Counted from the first letter of the stretch, positions 7,791 through 16,474 are shown. The stretch: DNA of 64,000 nucleotides from Streptomyces fradiae (GCF_041270065.1 NZ_CP065958.1:7812001-7876000); one strand, 5' to 3'. Made by a program: numbers and translations. The notes: generated by a model from the sequence alone, not told the origin.

Positions 7791-8792
7791 ATGCTACGGA
7801 CACCGGTGTGCGGAGTACTGGGCATCGAGGTGCCGATCGTGCAGGGGCCGCTCGGCGGGCCCTGGCAACAGGGCATGCGGCTCGCCGCGGCCGTCAGCGA
7901 CGCCGGTGCGCTGGGCAGCATTCCCACCACCCTGCGCACTCCGTCGCAGGTCCGTGACGACGCGCGCCGGCTGCGCGACCTCACCGACCGGCCGTTCGCG
8001 CTGAATATGACCAGGCGCCCGTACGACCCCGAGGTCTTCGACGCGGTGATCGCCGAGGCCCCACCGGTGTTCTCCTTCGCGCTCGGCGAGCCGGACGACC
8101 TGGTGGCCCGTGTCCACGACGTCGGCGCGATCTTCCTGCAGCAGGTGACGACGGTCGAGCAGGCGGAGCGCGCGGCCGAGGCCGGCGTGGACGTGATCAG
8201 CGCGCAGGGCACCGAATCCGGCGGGTTCTGCGGCGATGTCAGCACGATGGCGCTGGTGCCGCAGGTCGTCGACGCGGTCCGGCCGTTGCCGGTGCTCGCC
8301 TCCGGCGGCATAGCCGACGGCCGGGGCATCGCCGCGGCACTGGCCCTGGGGGCACAGGGCGTGAACATCGGCACCCGGTTCCTGGCCTCGACCGAATGCG
8401 AGGTCAGCGACGACTGGAAGGCGGCCATCGTCTCCGCCGCAAGCCAGGACGCCGTCAAAGTGGTGTTCGTCGACCAGATTCTGCCCCCGCCGACCGAGCG
8501 CGGTTTCACGACCGTCCCGCGGTCACTGCGCACCCGGTTCGTCGAGGAGGGGAACGCCCGCCCCGAAGCGGCCGCCGCGCGGGCCGAGGCGTTGCGCACC
8601 CGGGTGATGACCTCGATGCGCGACGGCACCGCGCACGAACTCATCCCGCTGACGGGCCAGACCGCCGGCCTCGTCCGCGACATCGCCCCGGCCGCCGAAC
8701 TCGTCCACCGGCTGATCACCGAGGCGGAGGCGACGCTCCGCGCTCTCGCCGACCTGGTGTCGGAGAAGAACGACGCCGACGCACCCAGGTGA
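7791..8792 (+). CDS. Nitronate monooxygenase / 2-nitropropane dioxygenase family FMN protein
   Basis: 333 residues of a TIM-barrel NMO. The order is PIVQGPLGG at the first strand, AVSDAGALGSIP, a middle QGTESGGF loop, PVLASGGIADGRGIAAALALGAQGVNIGTRF as the FMN phosphate-binding repeat, and FLASTE after it. The family oxidises alkyl nitronates or acts as FMN-dependent dehydrogenases on related substrates. The start is ATG 7791, with GGAGG 5 nt upstream; an upstream ATG at 7779 is in frame but has no site. It is divergent from the alpha/beta hydrolase. The specificity is unknown. Confidence 0.88.
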   Translation: MLRTPVCGVLGIEVPIVQGPLGGPWQQGMRLAAAVSDAGALGSIPTTLRTPSQVRDDARRLRDLTDRPFALNMTRRPYDPEVFDAVIAEAPPVFSFALGEPDDLVARVHDVGAIFLQQVTTVEQAERAAEAGVDVISAQGTESGGFCGDVSTMALVPQVVDAVRPLPVLASGGIADGRGIAAALALGAQGVNIGTRFLASTECEVSDDWKAAIVSAASQDAVKVVFVDQILPPPTERGFTTVPRSLRTRFVEEGNARPEAAAARAEALRTRVMTSMRDGTAHELIPLTGQTAGLVRDIAPAAELVHRLITEAEATLRALADLVSEKNDADAPR

Positions 8793-8979
8793 AGGCCGCC
8801 TACGAGGCGGCTCGGTCGGTTCTGCGGCCCCGTACGCACAGGCCCGGGCCGTGAGCGTGCCGCAGACGTCCGGCTCCCGGGGGAGCGGTCGACCCTGGTC
8901 AGGGCGAAGCCGGCGGCGAGGCCGGCGGCGAGGGTGGTCCTCCGGGCACGAGACAGTCGGTGACGGCGGGTGCGTCTGC

Positions 8980-10959
8980 TCACGCGGTGTCCGTGGCGGG
9001 GTGGGGCCAGGCGGCTTCGCGCAGCAGGCGCAGGCCGTTGAGGCCGACGATGACGGTGGAGCCTTCGTGACCGGCGACGCCGAGGGGCAGGGGCAGCGTG
9101 CCGATCAGGTCCCAGGCGACCAGGACCGTGATGAACGTGCCGGCGATGGCCAGGTTCTGGATGACGAGGCGGCGTGCGGTGCGGGAGAGCTGCACGATCG
9201 ACGGGATGGTGGCGAGTTCGTCGCGGACGACGACGGCGTCGGCGGTCTCCAGGGCGAGCGCGGAGCCGGCCTTGCCCATCGCGATGCCGGAGTGCGCGGC
9301 GGCCAGGGCGGGGGCGTCGTTGACGCCGTCGCCGACGACCAGGACCTTGCGTCCCTGGGCCTCCCACTCCTTGACGGCCGTCACCTTGTCCTGGGGCAGC
9401 AGGTGGGCGCGGACGTCGGTGATGCCGACCTCGGCGGCCAGGCGCCGGGCGGCGCGTTCGTTGTCGCCGGTCAGCAGGACGGGCGTGCGGCCGGTCAAGC
9501 GGGCGAGCGCGGCGACCGTGGCCGCCGCGTCCGGCCGCAACCGGTCCGCGATCCCGAGCACGCCCACCGGCTCCTGGTCGCGCAGGACGACGACCGCGGT
9601 GCGTCCGGCCTCTTCCAGTTCGGCCACCACCGCCCGGTGCCGCTGGTGGCCGGCGGCGTCCAGGAGTCGGGCGGGGGCGCCGACCGTGAGGGTGCGGCCG
9701 TCGACGGTGGCGGTGACGCCCCGGCCGGGGGTGGAGGTGAAGTCTTCGGTGTCGCTCAGGGGCAGGCCGCGTTCGCCGGCCGCGGCGACGACGGCGCGGG
9801 CGAGCGGGTGCTCGCTGGGGTGCTCGGCCGACGCCGCCAGGATGAGAAGCGTGTCCTCGTCCAGGCCGCTGCCGGGCAGCGGACGCAGGTCGGTGACGCG
9901 GGGAGTGCCTTCGGTGAGGGTGCCGGTCTTGTCCAGGGCGACGGTGTCGACCTGGCCGATCCGTTCCATGACGACGGCCGACTTGGCGAGCACACCGCGC
10001 CGGCCGGCATTCGCGATGGCTGACAGCAGCGGAGGCATGGTGGAGAGCACCACCGCGCACGGCGAGGCGACGATCATGAACGTCATCGCCCGGAGCAGCG
10101 CCGAGGAGAAGGTCCCACCGAAGGCGAGCGGGACCGCGAGGACCGCGAGGGTCGCGATCACCATGCCGATGGAGTACCGCTGCTCGATCTTCTCGACGAA
10201 CAGCTGGGTGGGGGCCTTGGTCTCGGAGGCTTCCTCGACCATCTTCACGATCCGGGCGAGCACCGAGTCCGACGGGTCGCGCTCGACCCGCACGCGCAGA
10301 GCGCCGGTGCCGTTGACGGCGCCCGCGAACACCTCGTCCCCGGCCTGCTTGGCGACGGGGAGCGGCTCGCCGGTGATGGTGGACTGGTCGACGTCACCGG
10401 CCCCGTCCAGAACCTGACCGTCCGCGCCGACCCGCTCGCCGGGCCGGACCAGGATCGTGTCCCCGACCACGAGCTGCCCGGTGTCGACCGTCTCCTCGGT
10501 GCCGTCGGGCAGGAGTCGGATGGCGGTGGTGGGGGCGAGGTCGAGCAGCCCGCGCACGGAGTCGGCCGTGCGGGCGGTGGCGACTGCTTCCAGGGCGCCG
10601 GAGGTGGCGAAGATGACGATCAGCAGCGCGCCGTCGAGGACCTGCCCGATCGCGGCGGCCCCCAGGGCGGCGACGACCATCAGCAGGTCCACGTCCAGCG
10701 TCTTGTCCTTCAGGGCTTTGAGGCCCTCCCAGCCCGGCTCCCAGCCGCCGGTGACATACGTGGCGGCGAACAGGGTGCCCCACAGCCACGCCGGGCCGTC
10801 CAGCAGGTGGACCGGCAGGGCGAGCAGGAACAGCACAAGCGCCGCGAGCGCCCAGCGGGCTTCCGGCAGTGCGAGCAGGCGGGTGCGGCGCGGCTGCGGG
10901 GCCGGACGCGGGGCGTCGGCGGGCGGCGCGGACCGCTGCTGGTCCAGGACTGAAGGCAT
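8980..10959 (-). CDS. P1B-4 heavy-metal ATPase (CoaT/CtpD-like Co/Fe exporter)
   Basis: 659 residues. It has no N-terminal metal-binding domain. The actuator TGE is in STITGEPLP, the transmembrane metal motif is SPC (IVASPCAVVLS), the phosphorylated D343 is in DKTGTLTEG, and the P-domain hinge is VGDGVNDAPAL. The last membrane region has HEGST. SPC plus HEG(S/G)T and a lack of N-terminal domains define the P1B-4 class that exports Co2+ or Fe2+ (sometimes Ni2+ or Zn2+). The start is ATG 10959, with AAGGG 9 nt upstream. It is divergent from an NmtR-like sensor (11054), which fits Co/Ni-responsive control. Confidence 0.92.
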   Translation of the reverse strand: MPSVLDQQRSAPPADAPRPAPQPRRTRLLALPEARWALAALVLFLLALPVHLLDGPAWLWGTLFAATYVTGGWEPGWEGLKALKDKTLDVDLLMVVAALGAAAIGQVLDGALLIVIFATSGALEAVATARTADSVRGLLDLAPTTAIRLLPDGTEETVDTGQLVVGDTILVRPGERVGADGQVLDGAGDVDQSTITGEPLPVAKQAGDEVFAGAVNGTGALRVRVERDPSDSVLARIVKMVEEASETKAPTQLFVEKIEQRYSIGMVIATLAVLAVPLAFGGTFSSALLRAMTFMIVASPCAVVLSTMPPLLSAIANAGRRGVLAKSAVVMERIGQVDTVALDKTGTLTEGTPRVTDLRPLPGSGLDEDTLLILAASAEHPSEHPLARAVVAAAGERGLPLSDTEDFTSTPGRGVTATVDGRTLTVGAPARLLDAAGHQRHRAVVAELEEAGRTAVVVLRDQEPVGVLGIADRLRPDAAATVAALARLTGRTPVLLTGDNERAARRLAAEVGITDVRAHLLPQDKVTAVKEWEAQGRKVLVVGDGVNDAPALAAAHSGIAMGKAGSALALETADAVVVRDELATIPSIVQLSRTARRLVIQNLAIAGTFITVLVAWDLIGTLPLPLGVAGHEGSTVIVGLNGLRLLREAAWPHPATDTA

Positions 10960-11010
10960 GACAGAACAACCCTTCACGGGCGGGTCGGGGGCACATCTCC
11001 ACCGTACAGG

Positions 11011-11047
11011 AATATATGAACAGCTCTTCAGGTGTCATCGGTATGAT
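11011..11047. promoter_or_regulatory. ArsR-type operator with divergent promoters
   Basis: TGAACAGCTCTTCA (11017-11030) is a 14-bp palindrome with one mismatched pair and fits the ArsR/SmtB box (TGAAC-type half-sites within AT flanks). On the minus strand it fills the spacer between an ATGACA -35 (11038-11033) and a TATATT -10 (11016-11011) for the ATPase. On the plus strand TATGAT (11042-11047) lies only 6 nt before the arsR ATG, so that transcript may be leaderless. Confidence 0.65.
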
Positions 11048-11053
11048 GGGGCC

Positions 11054-11458
11054 ATGGGCCACGGACGCGACACCACCACCAGCAGCGCCAGCGCCCGCGA
11101 ACGTCTCGACACGGTCGGCAGCACCGACGTCGCCGCCACCCTCCAGGCCCTGGCCACACCCTCCCGGCTCTACATCCTGGCCCACCTCCAGGAGGGTCCC
11201 TGTTCGGTGGGCGAGCTTGCCGAGGCCGTCGGTATGGAAGCCTCCGCCTGCTCCCACCAGCTCCGCCTCCTGCGCAACCTCGGCCTGGTCACCGGCGAGC
11301 GGCAGGGCCGCTCCATCGTCTACTCGCTCTACGACAACCACGTTGCCGAACTGCTCGACCAGGCCCTCTACCACGTCGAGCATCTGCGCCTTGGCCTGCA
11401 CGACACCGCGGCGCGCGCGGCTGATCTCGCCGTGCGGGAAGCGCTGCGGGGGTCTTGA
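11054..11458 (+). CDS. ArsR/SmtB-family Co/Ni sensor repressor (NmtR-like)
   Basis: 134 residues forming a winged helix: ALATPSRLYILAHL, then SVGELAEAVGMEASACSHQLRLLRNLGLV, then a wing at ERQGRSIVYSLYD. Helix alpha-5 carries D94-x-H96-x10-H107-x2-H110, the same spacing as the NmtR Ni/Co site (D91, H93, H104, H107). No alpha-3N cysteine site is seen. It should repress the divergent P1B-4 ATPase and itself through the operator at 11017-11030, releasing on Co or Ni. ATG 11054 is the only sensible start. Confidence 0.9.
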   Translation: MGHGRDTTTSSASARERLDTVGSTDVAATLQALATPSRLYILAHLQEGPCSVGELAEAVGMEASACSHQLRLLRNLGLVTGERQGRSIVYSLYDNHVAELLDQALYHVEHLRLGLHDTAARAADLAVREALRGS

Positions 11459-11506
11459 CCGGGAAGGCGGAGCCGCCACCACCGGTGCGAGCGGCACCAC
11501 GAAGAA

Positions 11507-11536
11507 CCCCCGTCCGGGCGTGGGCTCGAACGGGGG
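11507..11536. terminator. Bidirectional hairpin between arsR and marR
   Basis: 7-bp stem CCCCCGT / ACGGGGG (11507-11513 and 11530-11536) with a 16-nt loop, between two convergent genes. Confidence 0.55.
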
Positions 11537-11572
11537 CGGGTGTGCGACTCGCGGTCTGTGGCGCGGGGGTGG

Positions 11573-12040
11573 TTACGCGCGCTGTGCCGGTACGTCGACG
11601 GCCTCGACCGCAGCGACCAGCGAGGCCAGCTCGGGGTTCCCGGCGGCCTCGTCCAGCGCCTGCCGCAGGGCGGCGTCACTGGTCGGCCGGGCCTCGTCGA
11701 GCAGCTTCCGGCCGGCCGGGGTGACGTCGGTGTAGATGCCGCGCCGGTCGGTCGGGCACAGATACCGCGAAAGCAGCCCGCGGTCCTCCATGCGGGTGAC
11801 CAGGCGCGTCGTCGCGCTCTGGCTCAGCACGACCGCGTCGGCGACCTGCTTCATCTGCAGATGCCCGCCCTCGCCGTCGTGCTGTCGGCTGAGCACGTCG
11901 AGCAGCGAGTACTCCCGCGCGCTCAGGTCGTGCCCGGACTGCAGGGCGCGCTCGATGTGCGACTCGATCCGGCCGTGCAGCAGGGAGAGCGCACCCCAGC
12001 CGCTGGCGAGTGCGGTGAGTGCGGGGTCCGTGGCGGTCAT
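11573..12040 (-). CDS. MarR-family transcriptional regulator
   Basis: 155 residues with the MarR winged-helix core: LSAREYSLLDVLSR, LQMKQVADAVVLSQSATTRLVTRMEDRGLLSRYLCPTDRRGIYTDVTPAGRKLL. It is a dimeric repressor likely to sense a small organic or oxidant; C94 next to the wing could be redox-sensitive, but this is inference. The ATG at 12040 has GGAAGGAG upstream (9 nt) and overlaps (ATGA) the stop of a possible tiny membrane peptide. Confidence 0.9.
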   Translation of the reverse strand: MTATDPALTALASGWGALSLLHGRIESHIERALQSGHDLSAREYSLLDVLSRQHDGEGGHLQMKQVADAVVLSQSATTRLVTRMEDRGLLSRYLCPTDRRGIYTDVTPAGRKLLDEARPTSDAALRQALDEAAGNPELASLVAAVEAVDVPAQRA

Positions 12041-12144
12041 GGGGTCCGGTCTCCTTCCGGTGGTTCTTGGGGTGGCTCGTGGAACCCAGGATACGTCACC
12101 AGGGCAAAAATCAGCGAGAGCACATAGAGCGCGACTGCAAGCAT
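12037..12144 (-). CDS. Possible 35-residue single-span membrane peptide
   Basis: A minus-strand frame from ATG 12144 encodes MLAVALYVLSLIFALVTYPG and then a short Pro/Glu-rich hydrophilic tail, ending TGA overlapping the marR ATG. One clear membrane span and coupling to marR make it more than random. The ribosome site is poor and no homologue is recalled, so confidence is low. A GTG 21 nt upstream would lengthen it to 42 residues. Confidence 0.35.
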   Translation of the reverse strand: MLAVALYVLSLIFALVTYPGFHEPPQEPPEGDRTP

Positions 12145-12161
12145 GTGTGGAATGTGGCCGG

Positions 12162-13034
12162 TCACGGCCTCGCGGGCGCCGCCCCCGCAGCCCCCGGTTT
12201 GCGGCCCCAGACGGTGAGCATCCCGGCGGACAGCGCGGCGCACGCGTCCGAGTCCAGGTAGCGGATCGCCGCGTCGATGCCGGCGCCGTCGATCAGCCCG
12301 GTGGCCACCATCGACGCCCGGCTCCGCTCCCAGGTGTCCGCCCAGAAGCGGCTGATCGGACTTCCCCGCAGCAGTGGCGGTACGTACAGCTCCGCGCCGA
12401 CCGCGCGGAGCCCGGCGCCGCGCAGCAACTGCGGATACGACGGCACCCAGGAGACGTCCGTGCCGATGGAGGCGCGCAGCCCCTGCCACATCGCGCGCAT
12501 CGCCGCGGCGAACGGCGTGTCGGCCGCCGTGCTCGTACGGTCGCTGGTCAGGTCGACCGCGTCGCTGAGGACGAGGACCCCGCCCGGCGCGACCAGCCCG
12601 GCCAGCGTCGAGACCATCCGCTCGGGCTCCGGCAGATGCATGAGCACGAACCGCGCGTGGACCAGATCGAACCGGCCCGGCGCGAAGTCGGGGGCGGTGA
12701 TGTCGGCCTGGAGCACGTCGAGCCCGGGGACGGGCCGCTCGGCGAGGAACCGCACATCACGGTCGACGGCCAGCACGCCCGCCACCTCCGCCTCGCGCAA
12801 CAGGCGCCGCGAGACCGTGCCCGTACCGGCACCGATGTCCAGACAGCGCCACCCCGGCCCGGCGCCGAGGGCGCGCAGCCGGCTCAGGCTGAGGTCGTCG
12901 TACGCGAGCGCACCGAGGTCGATCCGCTCGGCCTCACCGGGCTGCTCGGGCCGGAACACGTCCTCGCCGTAACGGCCCCCGTCCGGCGCGCGGGGCGGGA
13001 AGGCGGGGTCGTCGAACGGATTCCGCGACGTCAT
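12162..13034 (-). CDS. Class I SAM-dependent methyltransferase
   Basis: 290 residues. Motif I is CLDIGAGTGTVSRRL (about residues 65-78), motif II acidic is AVDRD, and motif IV is FDLVHARFVLMHLPEPERMV, followed by LVAPGGVLVLSDA. This is the small-molecule methyltransferase type (UbiE/COQ5-like fold). The substrate is unknown. It starts at ATG 13034. The 3' end lies close to the small ORF and marR on the same strand, so a shared transcript is possible. Confidence 0.85.
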   Translation of the reverse strand: MTSRNPFDDPAFPPRAPDGGRYGEDVFRPEQPGEAERIDLGALAYDDLSLSRLRALGAGPGWRCLDIGAGTGTVSRRLLREAEVAGVLAVDRDVRFLAERPVPGLDVLQADITAPDFAPGRFDLVHARFVLMHLPEPERMVSTLAGLVAPGGVLVLSDAVDLTSDRTSTAADTPFAAAMRAMWQGLRASIGTDVSWVPSYPQLLRGAGLRAVGAELYVPPLLRGSPISRFWADTWERSRASMVATGLIDGAGIDAAIRYLDSDACAALSAGMLTVWGRKPGAAGAAPARP

Positions 13035-13358
13035 GGCCGGACCCTTCCGTGGGGGGCGGGACGGGGGACGGGGGCGGGCGGCGGTGATGGTGGTGATACG
13101 GAGGCGGTGCCGTCGCTTCCTTCCATGCTCCGGGCCGTACGGGCGGAACGCGCCGCGCCGGGGCCGTTCGGGTCACGGAGCGAGCGGCTCCGGCGGGGGC
13201 CCGCCCTCCGCTCCAGCGGGGCGACGTCCCGGCGCAGGACCCCGAACCACGCGCTGCTCACGCGGCAAGGTCCGTCGAGGGCGGTGCGACACGGGTCGAC
13301 ATGCGTTCACGGTAGGCCGACGCCGCCCGGTGCCGCTCGGCGAGACGCGGCCGCCCGA
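13035..13358. other. 324-bp GC-rich gap, no gene seen
   Basis: Low-complexity G-rich sequence upstream of the methyltransferase start. Both strands stay open in several frames because of extreme GC content, but no recognisable protein, ribosome site or RNA structure was seen. Confidence 0.5.
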
Positions 13359-14339
13359 TCAGCGGGGAGAGCGGGTGGAGCGGGTGCGCAGCGCCGCGGT
13401 GCCGTACTCCCAGAGCCGGTCGGCCGCCGCCGCGTCGAGCGCGTGCGCGGCCACACCGCCCGGCTGCTCCTCGTCGCCCGCCACGACTCGCGCCTCCTGG
13501 TTGTCCTCGAAGTAGCGGCCGGTGACGCCCTCGACCAGGGGCGAGGCGGCCAACAGGACTGAGGTCGCTGCCCCCTGGGCCGGCGTCTTGTAGTACGGCA
13601 GCGGCGTCACCTTCCCGTCGCCGTCCATCACACCGAACGCCCGCATCGTCTCGTCGTCCAGGTGGCGCTGCAGCCCGGTGAGGATGAAACCCGGGTTGAG
13701 CGCGTTGACGGTGATCCCGTCGCCCGCCCAGCGCCGCGCCGCGCCCGCGGTGAACAGCACGCTCGCCGTCTTCGACTGCCCGTACGCCGTCCACGGGTCG
13801 TACGCCCGCCGCTCGAAGTGCGGGTCCTCGAAGTCGAACGGCACGTTCCGGTGCGCCCCGGAGCTGACCACCACGACCCGCGCCCCGCCGCTCTCCCGCA
13901 GCGCCGCGTACAGCCCGGTCACCAGCGCGAAGTGCCCCAGATGATTCGTCGCCAGCTGCGCCTCCCAGCCGTCCGCCGTCTGGACCCGGGTGGGCAGGGC
14001 CATGACCCCGGCGTTCGCGACGAGGATGTCGAGCGGCCCTTCCCAGCCCCGTACGAAGGACGCGACGGAGTCGAGATCGGCCAGGTCGAGCGCCGCGGCG
14101 CGGACCCCGAGCTCGCGGACGAGCGGCTCGGCGGCCTCCGGCCGGCGGGCGGCGACAGTGACCTCGGCCCCGGCGGCGGCCAGGGCCCGGACGGTCTCGG
14201 CGCCGATCCCGGAAGCGCCGCCGGTCACGACGGTACGGCGACCGGAGAGGTCGATGCCGTCGACGACCTCGCCGGCGGGGGTCCGGGAGGTGAAGGGGGT
14301 GGTCAGCAGCGGGGCGGGGGTGCGGGGGGCGTTCGTCAT
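13359..14339 (-). CDS. Short-chain dehydrogenase/reductase
   Basis: 326 residues of a classical SDR. The NAD(P) site is TVVTGGASGIGAET (about 37-50), with basic AARRPEA after strand 2 suggesting NADP(H). NAGVMALP follows, and the catalytic S in VVVSSGAH and the YGQSK motif (YxxxK) are present. NPGFILTGLQRHL follows the active site. It is similar to the retinol-dehydrogenase/protochlorophyllide-type SDRs common in Streptomyces. The start is ATG 14339. It is divergent from an AraC regulator 98 bp away, the usual arrangement for regulator and target. Confidence 0.9.
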   Translation of the reverse strand: MTNAPRTPAPLLTTPFTSRTPAGEVVDGIDLSGRRTVVTGGASGIGAETVRALAAAGAEVTVAARRPEAAEPLVRELGVRAAALDLADLDSVASFVRGWEGPLDILVANAGVMALPTRVQTADGWEAQLATNHLGHFALVTGLYAALRESGGARVVVVSSGAHRNVPFDFEDPHFERRAYDPWTAYGQSKTASVLFTAGAARRWAGDGITVNALNPGFILTGLQRHLDDETMRAFGVMDGDGKVTPLPYYKTPAQGAATSVLLAASPLVEGVTGRYFEDNQEARVVAGDEEQPGGVAAHALDAAAADRLWEYGTAALRTRSTRSPR

Positions 14340-14437
14340 ACGATCCACGCTACGACCGCACCTCTGGACGCACTACAATCAAGAGTCCGCAATTCATGAG
14401 CGAGCGTCCGAGTGGACGGGGGAGGGGAGGAGGGCGG

Positions 14438-15385
14438 ATGGACCCCTTGGAAGACGTCCTCACCCTGCTGGAGACTCGCGGCCACCTCTCCGTCGGGCTG
14501 GTGGCGGGCGGCCGGTGGGCCGTACGGTTCGAGGCCCCGGAGGGCGTCAAGTTCAACGCCGTCCGCCGCGGCTCCTGCCTCCTTGAGGTCGACGGCCTCG
14601 ACAAGCCGATCGCCCTCGGGGAGGGCGACTGCTACCTCCTCGCCCGGCAGCGCCCCTTCACCCTCCGCAGCGACCCACAGGCCGAGCCGGTGCCCGCCGG
14701 CCCGCTGTTCGCCCGCGCCGAGCAGGGCCTCGCCAGGGCGGGGGAGGGCGACGACGTCCTTCTCCGCGGCGGCCGCTTCTCCTTCGGCGCCCGCGCCCAG
14801 GAACTGCTGCTCGACCACCTCCCCCCGGTCGTCCACATCCCGGCCGGGACCCGCCACGCCGAAACGGTGCGCTGGGCCCTCGCGGCGATCGACGAAGAGC
14901 TGACCCGCCACGAGATGGGCTCCACCCTCGTCGCCGAACACCTCGCCGTCGTCATGCTCGTCCACGTCCTCCGGCTCCACCTCGCGCGCGAGCCCCACAC
15001 CGCCACCGGCTGGCTCGCCGGGCTCACCGATCCCGCCGTCGCCACGGCCCTCGCCGCCCTCCACCGCACTCCCGCCCACCCCTGGACGGTCGCCGACCTC
15101 GCCCGTACCGCCGCCGTGTCCCGCTCCACCCTCGCCGCCCGCTTCAAGTCCACCGTCGGCCAGGGCCCCTTGGAGTACCTCACCCACTGGCGCATCGAAC
15201 TCGCGGCCCGCCGCCTCCGCGCGACCCCCGACACCCTCGCCACCATCGCCCACGCCGTGGGCTACGGCTCCGAGAGCGCCTTCAGCGTCGCCTTCAAACG
15301 CGTGACGGGCACCCCACCCGGCGACTACCGCAGACAGCAGATTCCGACCCTGTCGAACGCGGCGATTGCCGTACCTGGGCTGTAG
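14438..15385 (+). CDS. AraC-family transcriptional regulator (cupin-type sensor)
   Basis: 315 residues. An N-terminal cupin-like sensor (AraC_binding_2/'cupin_6' type, about 1-185) contains NAVRRGSCLLEVDG and GEGDCYLLAR. The C-terminal two helix-turn-helix AraC domain (about 215-305) contains WTVADLARTAAVSRSTLAARFKSTVG and TLATIAHAVGYGSESAFSVAFKRVTGTPPGDYR. The start is ATG 14438, with GGAGGAGGG just upstream. It probably controls the divergent SDR gene. Confidence 0.9.
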   Translation: MDPLEDVLTLLETRGHLSVGLVAGGRWAVRFEAPEGVKFNAVRRGSCLLEVDGLDKPIALGEGDCYLLARQRPFTLRSDPQAEPVPAGPLFARAEQGLARAGEGDDVLLRGGRFSFGARAQELLLDHLPPVVHIPAGTRHAETVRWALAAIDEELTRHEMGSTLVAEHLAVVMLVHVLRLHLAREPHTATGWLAGLTDPAVATALAALHRTPAHPWTVADLARTAAVSRSTLAARFKSTVGQGPLEYLTHWRIELAARRLRATPDTLATIAHAVGYGSESAFSVAFKRVTGTPPGDYRRQQIPTLSNAAIAVPGL

Positions 15386-15407
15386 GGCACGATCGCGTCC
15401 CGTGCCC
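15385..15407 (+). terminator. Hairpin after the AraC gene
   Basis: 7-bp stem GGGCACG / CGTGCCC with a 9-nt loop, starting at the last base of the stop codon. Confidence 0.5.
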
Positions 15408-15523
15408 CGTCGGCAAGCGCATCCGCGGGCAGTTGCGCCGTCGCCGTGAACGCCCCCGCGTACTCGGCGGCCCGCTGGCAAGACCTGGCGGACCCTACTT
15501 GCCCCAGCGGGCCTGACGCGGCC

Positions 15524-15805
15524 TCACCCGAAGGAACCGTCGGAGCGGACCACGAAGGCGTCGCAGCCGTCGTGCTCGAACCGGACCCGTCCGTCGTACC
15601 CCGAGTCGGTACGGGTGCACACCCCCCAGTCCCGCCCCATTTCACCACTCAGCGCGACCCAGAACCGGCACCCGCCGCACTGCTCGTCGTACCACCCGTC
15701 CAGATACCCCGGCGCACCGGTCAGCCTGTTCCGCCCCAGCAGCCAACGCTCGTGCACCTCGTCGTCGTGCACACGCTCAGCACGCGTACCCGAGTCACCC
15801 GACAC
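15524..15805 (-). CDS. Small conserved protein (DUF3027-like)
   Basis: 93 residues. The core GWYDEQCGGCRFWVALSG with a CxxC, then DWGVCTRTDSGYDGRVRFEHDGCDAF, is a conserved Streptomyces pattern that I associate with the C-terminal part of DUF3027 proteins. Four cysteines could bind a metal. Function unknown. The start is GTG 15805; upstream lies a purine-rich GGAGAGTGGGG stretch. It is shorter than full DUF3027 proteins, so either a stand-alone domain or a small paralogue. Confidence 0.7.
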   Translation of the reverse strand: MSGDSGTRAERVHDDEVHERWLLGRNRLTGAPGYLDGWYDEQCGGCRFWVALSGEMGRDWGVCTRTDSGYDGRVRFEHDGCDAFVVRSDGSFG

Positions 15806-15939
15806 CGCAGCCCCCCACTCTCCGCCCCATGATCACTGCCGTCCGTACGACCAGTGACTCTACGTTCCGTGGGACAGGACGACCGTGCCGCCGGGAGTCC
15901 GTCCCCATGGGCTCCCGGCGGCACGGTCACGGCATCCGG

Positions 15940-16269
15940 TCAGCTGGGTGTGCCGTACGCCTGGATCACGGTGGCGTTCAGGTCGCACCAGACGGTGGAC
16001 GTGCCACCCGACGGCACGCGATTGCCGAAGTGCCGGTACACATAGCCGTTGTCGGTGCGCTTGCAGTCGATGACGCCGGTGAACGTCGAGCCGGTGCACC
16101 GGATGTCCGCACCCCGGTGACCGCCGCTGCCGGTGATCAGGCGCGCGGAGCAGCTGAGCGCGGACGGGGCCACCGCGGACGCGGAAGCCGCAGGGGCGGT
16201 GGCGAGGAGGCCGCCGGCCGCGAGGGTCAAGGTGGCGATGGATGCTGCGATGCGCAGACGCGTACGCAT
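15940..16269 (-). CDS. Small secreted protein, two likely disulfides
   Basis: 109 residues. The first about 31 form a Sec signal peptide (MRTRLRIAAS, hydrophobic LTLAAGGLLATAPAAS, cleavage near ASA). The mature part is about 78 residues with four cysteines (SCSA, RCTG, DCKR, WCDL) and no known domain. The start is ATG 16269, with AGGAG 8 nt upstream; an earlier in-frame ATG at 16305 has no site. Function unknown; it is typical of abundant small exported proteins of Streptomyces. Confidence 0.8.
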   Translation of the reverse strand: MRTRLRIAASIATLTLAAGGLLATAPAASASAVAPSALSCSARLITGSGGHRGADIRCTGSTFTGVIDCKRTDNGYVYRHFGNRVPSGGTSTVWCDLNATVIQAYGTPS

Positions 16270-16365
16270 GAGGGAATCTCCTACGGATGAGGGAGTGGCA
16301 CTCACGATGACCGCGCCAATCTATGGCGGGTGCCGCGCGAGTCGCGTGGAGCGCAGCGAAGTTGG

Positions 16366-16403
16366 CGAGTAGGCGCCAGGCCGTGCGGCGTGGCGCCTAC
16401 TCG
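16366..16403. repeat. 13-bp perfect inverted repeat in a divergent intergenic region
   Basis: CGAGTAGGCGCCA (16366-16378) is repeated in inverse at 16391-16403 around a 12-nt loop. It lies between two genes transcribed away from each other, so it is not an ordinary 3' terminator. It could be an operator or a strong structural element. Confidence 0.7.
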
Positions 16404-16474
16404 GTCCCGGCCATCGCCCCCGAGGGCACTGGGCCCGCTGTCGTGACCGCGCCGCGCTCCCGTACGGTGACGGC

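Noticed and set aside
6845..10060. Single 1071-codon minus-strand frame joining the hydrolase to the ATPase region
   Set aside because: Only the last 262 codons look like protein (alpha/beta hydrolase). The rest crosses the nitronate monooxygenase gene antisense and the ATPase in a wrong frame.
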